Below, one piece after another: positions 63,604 to 64,000 of a stretch of DNA of 64,000 bases (within the stretch, counting starts at the first letter, position 1; each line of letters starts with the position of its first letter). The notes under the pieces were generated by a model. That model saw only the letters and a list, made by a program, of their open reading frames with translations. It made no database searches and was not told the origin of the DNA. The DNA is taken from the NCBI GenBank assembly GCA_025453975.1, contig JALOPI010000002.1, forward strand, positions 1 through 64,000, written 5' to 3'. This DNA comes from Syntrophobacteraceae bacterium. Its GTDB lineage: Bacteria; Desulfobacterota; Syntrophobacteria; Syntrophobacterales; Syntrophobacteraceae. The translations under genes were made by a program, and so were the position numbers.

Positions 63604-64000
63604 ATGGGGAAAGTCATGGAGCGCCTGCTTATCGTTTACAGGGGCCGAGGGCGATTCAAGCCGTCCTACCTCCTCTTCATGCTCCCGGTGATCAGCTGCC
63701 TGGCTCTGGGCCCGGCTCCACATCCAGCCGAAGCCTCTTTTCCAGACCGTCACCAGCTGCAGGTCCAGTTGCGCCTGGAGGAAAGGAGCATCGCCGTCGC
63801 GTGTGACATCATCCTGAGCTCTCGCCCCGATGATCACCTGAGCGTCCACATCGCTCCCCGTGCCAGGGTGCGGTCCGCGTGGGTGGCGGGCGCTGCGGCG
63901 CCCTTCACTTTCGAGGCCGGCGAGCTGCTCATCCCGCTGCCACCGTCTCGCGGAGCCGATCCAGTGACGGTGCGTTTCTCCTACGAAGCCGTTTTCGACG
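63604..64000 (+). CDS. Secreted protein, 5' part only, M1-peptidase-like N-terminal region
   Basis: From ATG 63604 (or 63616) the frame is open to the window edge. A membrane-crossing signal sequence (Y-L-L-F-M-L-P-V-I-S-C-L-A-L-G) ends near residue 45. The following H-Q-L-Q-V-Q-L-R-L-E-E-R-S-I-A-V-A-C-D-I-I-L... style beta-strands look like the N-terminal saddle domain of M1-type aminopeptidases. The catalytic part is outside the window, so this is tentative. It is divergent from the MBL gene. Confidence 0.5.
   Translation, partial: MGKVMERLLIVYRGRGRFKPSYLLFMLPVISCLALGPAPHPAEASFPDRHQLQVQLRLEERSIAVACDIILSSRPDDHLSVHIAPRARVRSAWVAGAAAPFTFEAGELLIPLPPSRGADPVTVRFSYEAVFD

Noticed and set aside
1-64000. 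CRISPR arrays, rRNA or prophage modules
   Set aside because: No regularly spaced repeats, rRNA segments or phage structural genes were seen in reading the window.

Overview
The window is GC-rich, densely coded DNA from a bacterium. The gene set points to an anaerobic Desulfobacterota lineage, most likely Syntrophobacteria-like: a carbonyl branch of the Wood-Ljungdahl pathway beside pyruvate phosphate dikinase, a periplasmic octaheme cytochrome under sigma-54 control, a HesB-type selenoprotein, CoA-ester catabolism and several Cys-rich regulators. The species cannot be named from the sequence alone. Coding density is high on both strands. There is no rRNA, CRISPR array or prophage, only one small REP-type transposon and one IS3-type remnant.

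Region by region. (1) 1-9009: tail of a probable CO dehydrogenase, then acsB, a broken acsC, acsE, ppdK and a malyl-CoA-lyase-like gene; this block makes or cleaves acetyl-CoA and links it to pyruvate/PEP. (2) 9101-15440: an orphan GAF/PAS histidine kinase; a selenocysteine-containing HesB/IscA protein (in-frame UGA plus a SECIS-like hairpin); an octaheme cytochrome c and cytochrome b pair with a perfect sigma-54 promoter, divergent from a sigma-54 activator that carries a Cys-rich PAS domain. Three GTTAAC sites lie at activator-site distance. (3) 15507-22252: a collinear run of MetE-core-like protein, DUF166 protein, three CBS-domain proteins, a PNPOx-like flavoprotein and a family B DNA polymerase. 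(4) 22408-30814: enoyl-CoA hydratase, MFS exporter, tRNA-Lys followed by a scar with a transposase remnant and an N-terminally short DUF4239 gene, methyltransferase, CreA, glucokinase, class II aldolase, tRNA-Pro. (5) 31012-34469: uvrC, DciA-like and a membrane protein. (6) 35254-41515: a leucine/isovalerate degradation cluster (isovaleryl-CoA dehydrogenase, methylglutaconyl-CoA hydratase, methylcrotonyl-CoA carboxylase carboxyltransferase), divergent from a CoA-transferase fused to a GNAT domain. (7) 41992-48741: tRNA-Leu, then tig-clpP-clpX-lon. (8) 48850-57413: radical SAM protein, MerR regulator, ilvD, methyltransferase, AmmeMemoRadiSam radical SAM enzyme, acyl-CoA ligase and a secreted seven-repeat propeller. 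(9) 57531-64000: a sigma-70 promoter and a clear c-di-AMP (ydaO-type) riboswitch ahead of the K+ transporter kup, a membrane-fused spermidine-synthase-like protein, a REP-type transposon whose terminal repeat supplies the stop codon of its neighbour, an MBL-fold hydrolase, and the start of a secreted protein cut by the window edge.

The observations most worth checking are the acsC deletion that removes an iron-sulfur ligand, the HesB selenoprotein, the sigma-54/Cys-PAS/octaheme unit, the c-di-AMP riboswitch on kup, and the MetE-core/DUF166/CBS cluster in a Wood-Ljungdahl organism.
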